In this document: in pieces, positions 5,515-6,191 of the stretch | Layout of the letters: the number at the start of each line of letters is the position of its first letter | How positions within the stretch are numbered: position 1 is the first letter of the stretch | From: an uncultured Butyricicoccus sp. | GTDB taxonomy: Bacteria > Bacillota > Clostridia > Oscillospirales > Butyricicoccaceae | DNA: 6,191 nt | NCBI GenBank assembly: GCA_910584935.1 | Contig: CAJUDU010000112.1 | Span: 1 to 6,191 of the forward strand | Direction: 5' to 3' | Made by a program: the position numbers and the translations under genes | Notes under the pieces: generated by a model | Databases searched by the model: none | What the model saw: only the letters and a program-made list of their open reading frames with translations | What the model was told of the DNA's origin: nothing

Positions 5515-6191
5515 ATGCCTAAAGCAAAGCAAAAAGAGGCGGAGACGCAGACCGGGGCCACGGCAGGAGCCGTGACAGAAACGGTTCAGCGGATACCCTT
5601 TTCCGAACTGCATCCCTTTGAAGGGCATCCGTTCAAGGTGCGGGACGATGAGGCCATGACGGAGACCGTGGAGAGCATCAAGATGGTCGGGATCACCAAT
5701 CCCCTCATCGTGCGCCCGGACCCGGACGGCGGGTATGAGATCATCTCCGGCCACCGGCGCCACCATGCCGCGGAACTGGCAGGTCTGGATACCCTCCCTG
5801 TCATTGTCCGGGAATTGGATGATGATGCCGCAGTCATTATGATGGTGGACTCCAACATCCAGAGGGAGACCATCCTGCCCAGCGAAAAGGCGCTTGCCTA
5901 CAAGATGAAGCTGGATGCTATCCGGCATCAGGGGGCGCGGACAGACCTAACTTCCCGACAAGTTGTCGGGAAGTTAGAAGCGGCAGATAAGATTGGCGAT
6001 ATGACTGGAGAAAGTGGCCGCCAAGTCCAACGGTATATCCGCCTGACAAACCTTATCCCGGAACTCATGGATATGGTGGACGAGAAGAAGATCGCATTCA
6101 ATCCCGCCGTGGAGCTTTCCTACCTGAAGCCGGAGGAACAGCGGAACTTCCTGGAGGCGATGGACTACGCCCAGGCCGCACCCTCTGTGTC
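5515..6191 (+). CDS. ParB/KorB-family partition-like protein (3' end outside window)
   Basis: The frame begins at ATG 5515, 7 bases after GAGGTG (5502-5507), and stays open to the window end (225 full codons). It belongs to the ParB/Spo0J/KorB-like family found in Firmicutes ICEs and plasmids. Chromosomal and plasmid ParB proteins bind centromere-like sites and act as CTP-dependent clamps with a ParA ATPase; ICE versions may act in element maintenance or gene control. Residues about 24-120 form the ParB N-terminal (sulfiredoxin-like) domain with the conserved GHRRHHAAELAG (79-90) and DSNIQRE (112-118, usually ENIQRE). Residues about 135-215 form a helix-turn-helix domain (GRQVQRYIRLTNLIPEL, 168-184). 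The first 23 residues are a polar, low-complexity tail. GC content is clearly higher than in hsdRM, indicating a different origin. No parA lies upstream, where such genes often sit; the truncated hsdM is there instead. A 31-nt palindrome spans codons 145-155. The family call is firm and the precise role is not. Confidence 0.88.
   Translation, partial: MPKAKQKEAETQTGATAGAVTETVQRIPFSELHPFEGHPFKVRDDEAMTETVESIKMVGITNPLIVRPDPDGGYEIISGHRRHHAAELAGLDTLPVIVRELDDDAAVIMMVDSNIQRETILPSEKALAYKMKLDAIRHQGARTDLTSRQVVGKLEAADKIGDMTGESGRQVQRYIRLTNLIPELMDMVDEKKIAFNPAVELSYLKPEEQRNFLEAMDYAQAAPSV
5947..5977. repeat. 31-nt perfect palindrome inside the parB-like coding sequence
   Basis: CTAACTTCCCGACAA (5947-5961) and TTGTCGGGAAGTTAG (5963-5977) are perfect 15-base inverted arms around a single central G. 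It is read as LTSRQVVGKL plus the start of the next codon, between the N-terminal domain and the helix-turn-helix. It could be a protein-binding site, an mRNA hairpin or an inserted palindromic repeat. The sequence does not decide between them. Confidence 0.85.

Noticed and set aside
5350..5928. 192-codon open frame on the minus strand opposite the parB-like gene
   Set aside because: It is antisense to a clearly conserved gene in GC-rich DNA, crosses both terminators, and its translation is Arg/His/Pro-rich with no recognisable domain. It is a shadow frame.

Overview
The window looks like accessory DNA from a gut-type anaerobic Firmicute (Clostridia or Negativicutes). The evidence is AT-rich coding with TTG starts, strong AGGAG-type ribosome binding sites, and a ParB-like protein of the type carried by Firmicutes integrative conjugative elements (ICEs). 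The species cannot be named from sequence alone. It is a mosaic of at least two parts. The left part (about 1-5237) is roughly 40% GC; the right part (about 5322-6191) is visibly GC-richer, near 58% in the one line I counted.

Left edge (1-798): an N-terminally broken protein resembling rolling-circle or phage/plasmid replication initiators. Its conserved 'SRIDLCTNI'-like segment runs through the only usable start codon, and an in-frame stop lies a little further upstream. From 799 to 1206 there is no convincing gene. This stretch holds a weak terminator candidate, a nested inverted-repeat structure (867-978), a 10-bp dyad enclosing a TATAAT box (1001-1034), and a promoter plus Shine-Dalgarno sequence for the next gene.

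Centre (1207-5321): a type I restriction-modification operon. hsdR is full length (1089 aa), with PD-(D/E)xK nuclease and SF2 translocase motifs all visible. It overlaps hsdM by four bases (ATGA). hsdM is cut off inside catalytic motif IV: after 'VVLTN' the expected PPF/Y is replaced by 27 unrelated residues and a stop. No hsdS is present. As it stands this locus should not methylate DNA, and HsdR lacks the methylase/specificity core it normally needs.

Right part (5322-6191): the break is followed by hairpin-rich junction sequence, then two strong intrinsic terminators in tandem. After these comes the start of a ParB/KorB-like gene that runs off the window. That gene contains a 31-nt perfect palindrome in its coding sequence. 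The simplest reading is that a mobile element, or a recombination between elements, cut through hsdM and joined it to an ICE partition module. A contig mis-join would look similar and must be excluded. No CRISPR array, tRNA, rRNA or transposase gene is visible. The candidate novelties are the hsdM breakpoint, the structured region ahead of hsdR, the double-terminator leader of parB and the intragenic palindrome.
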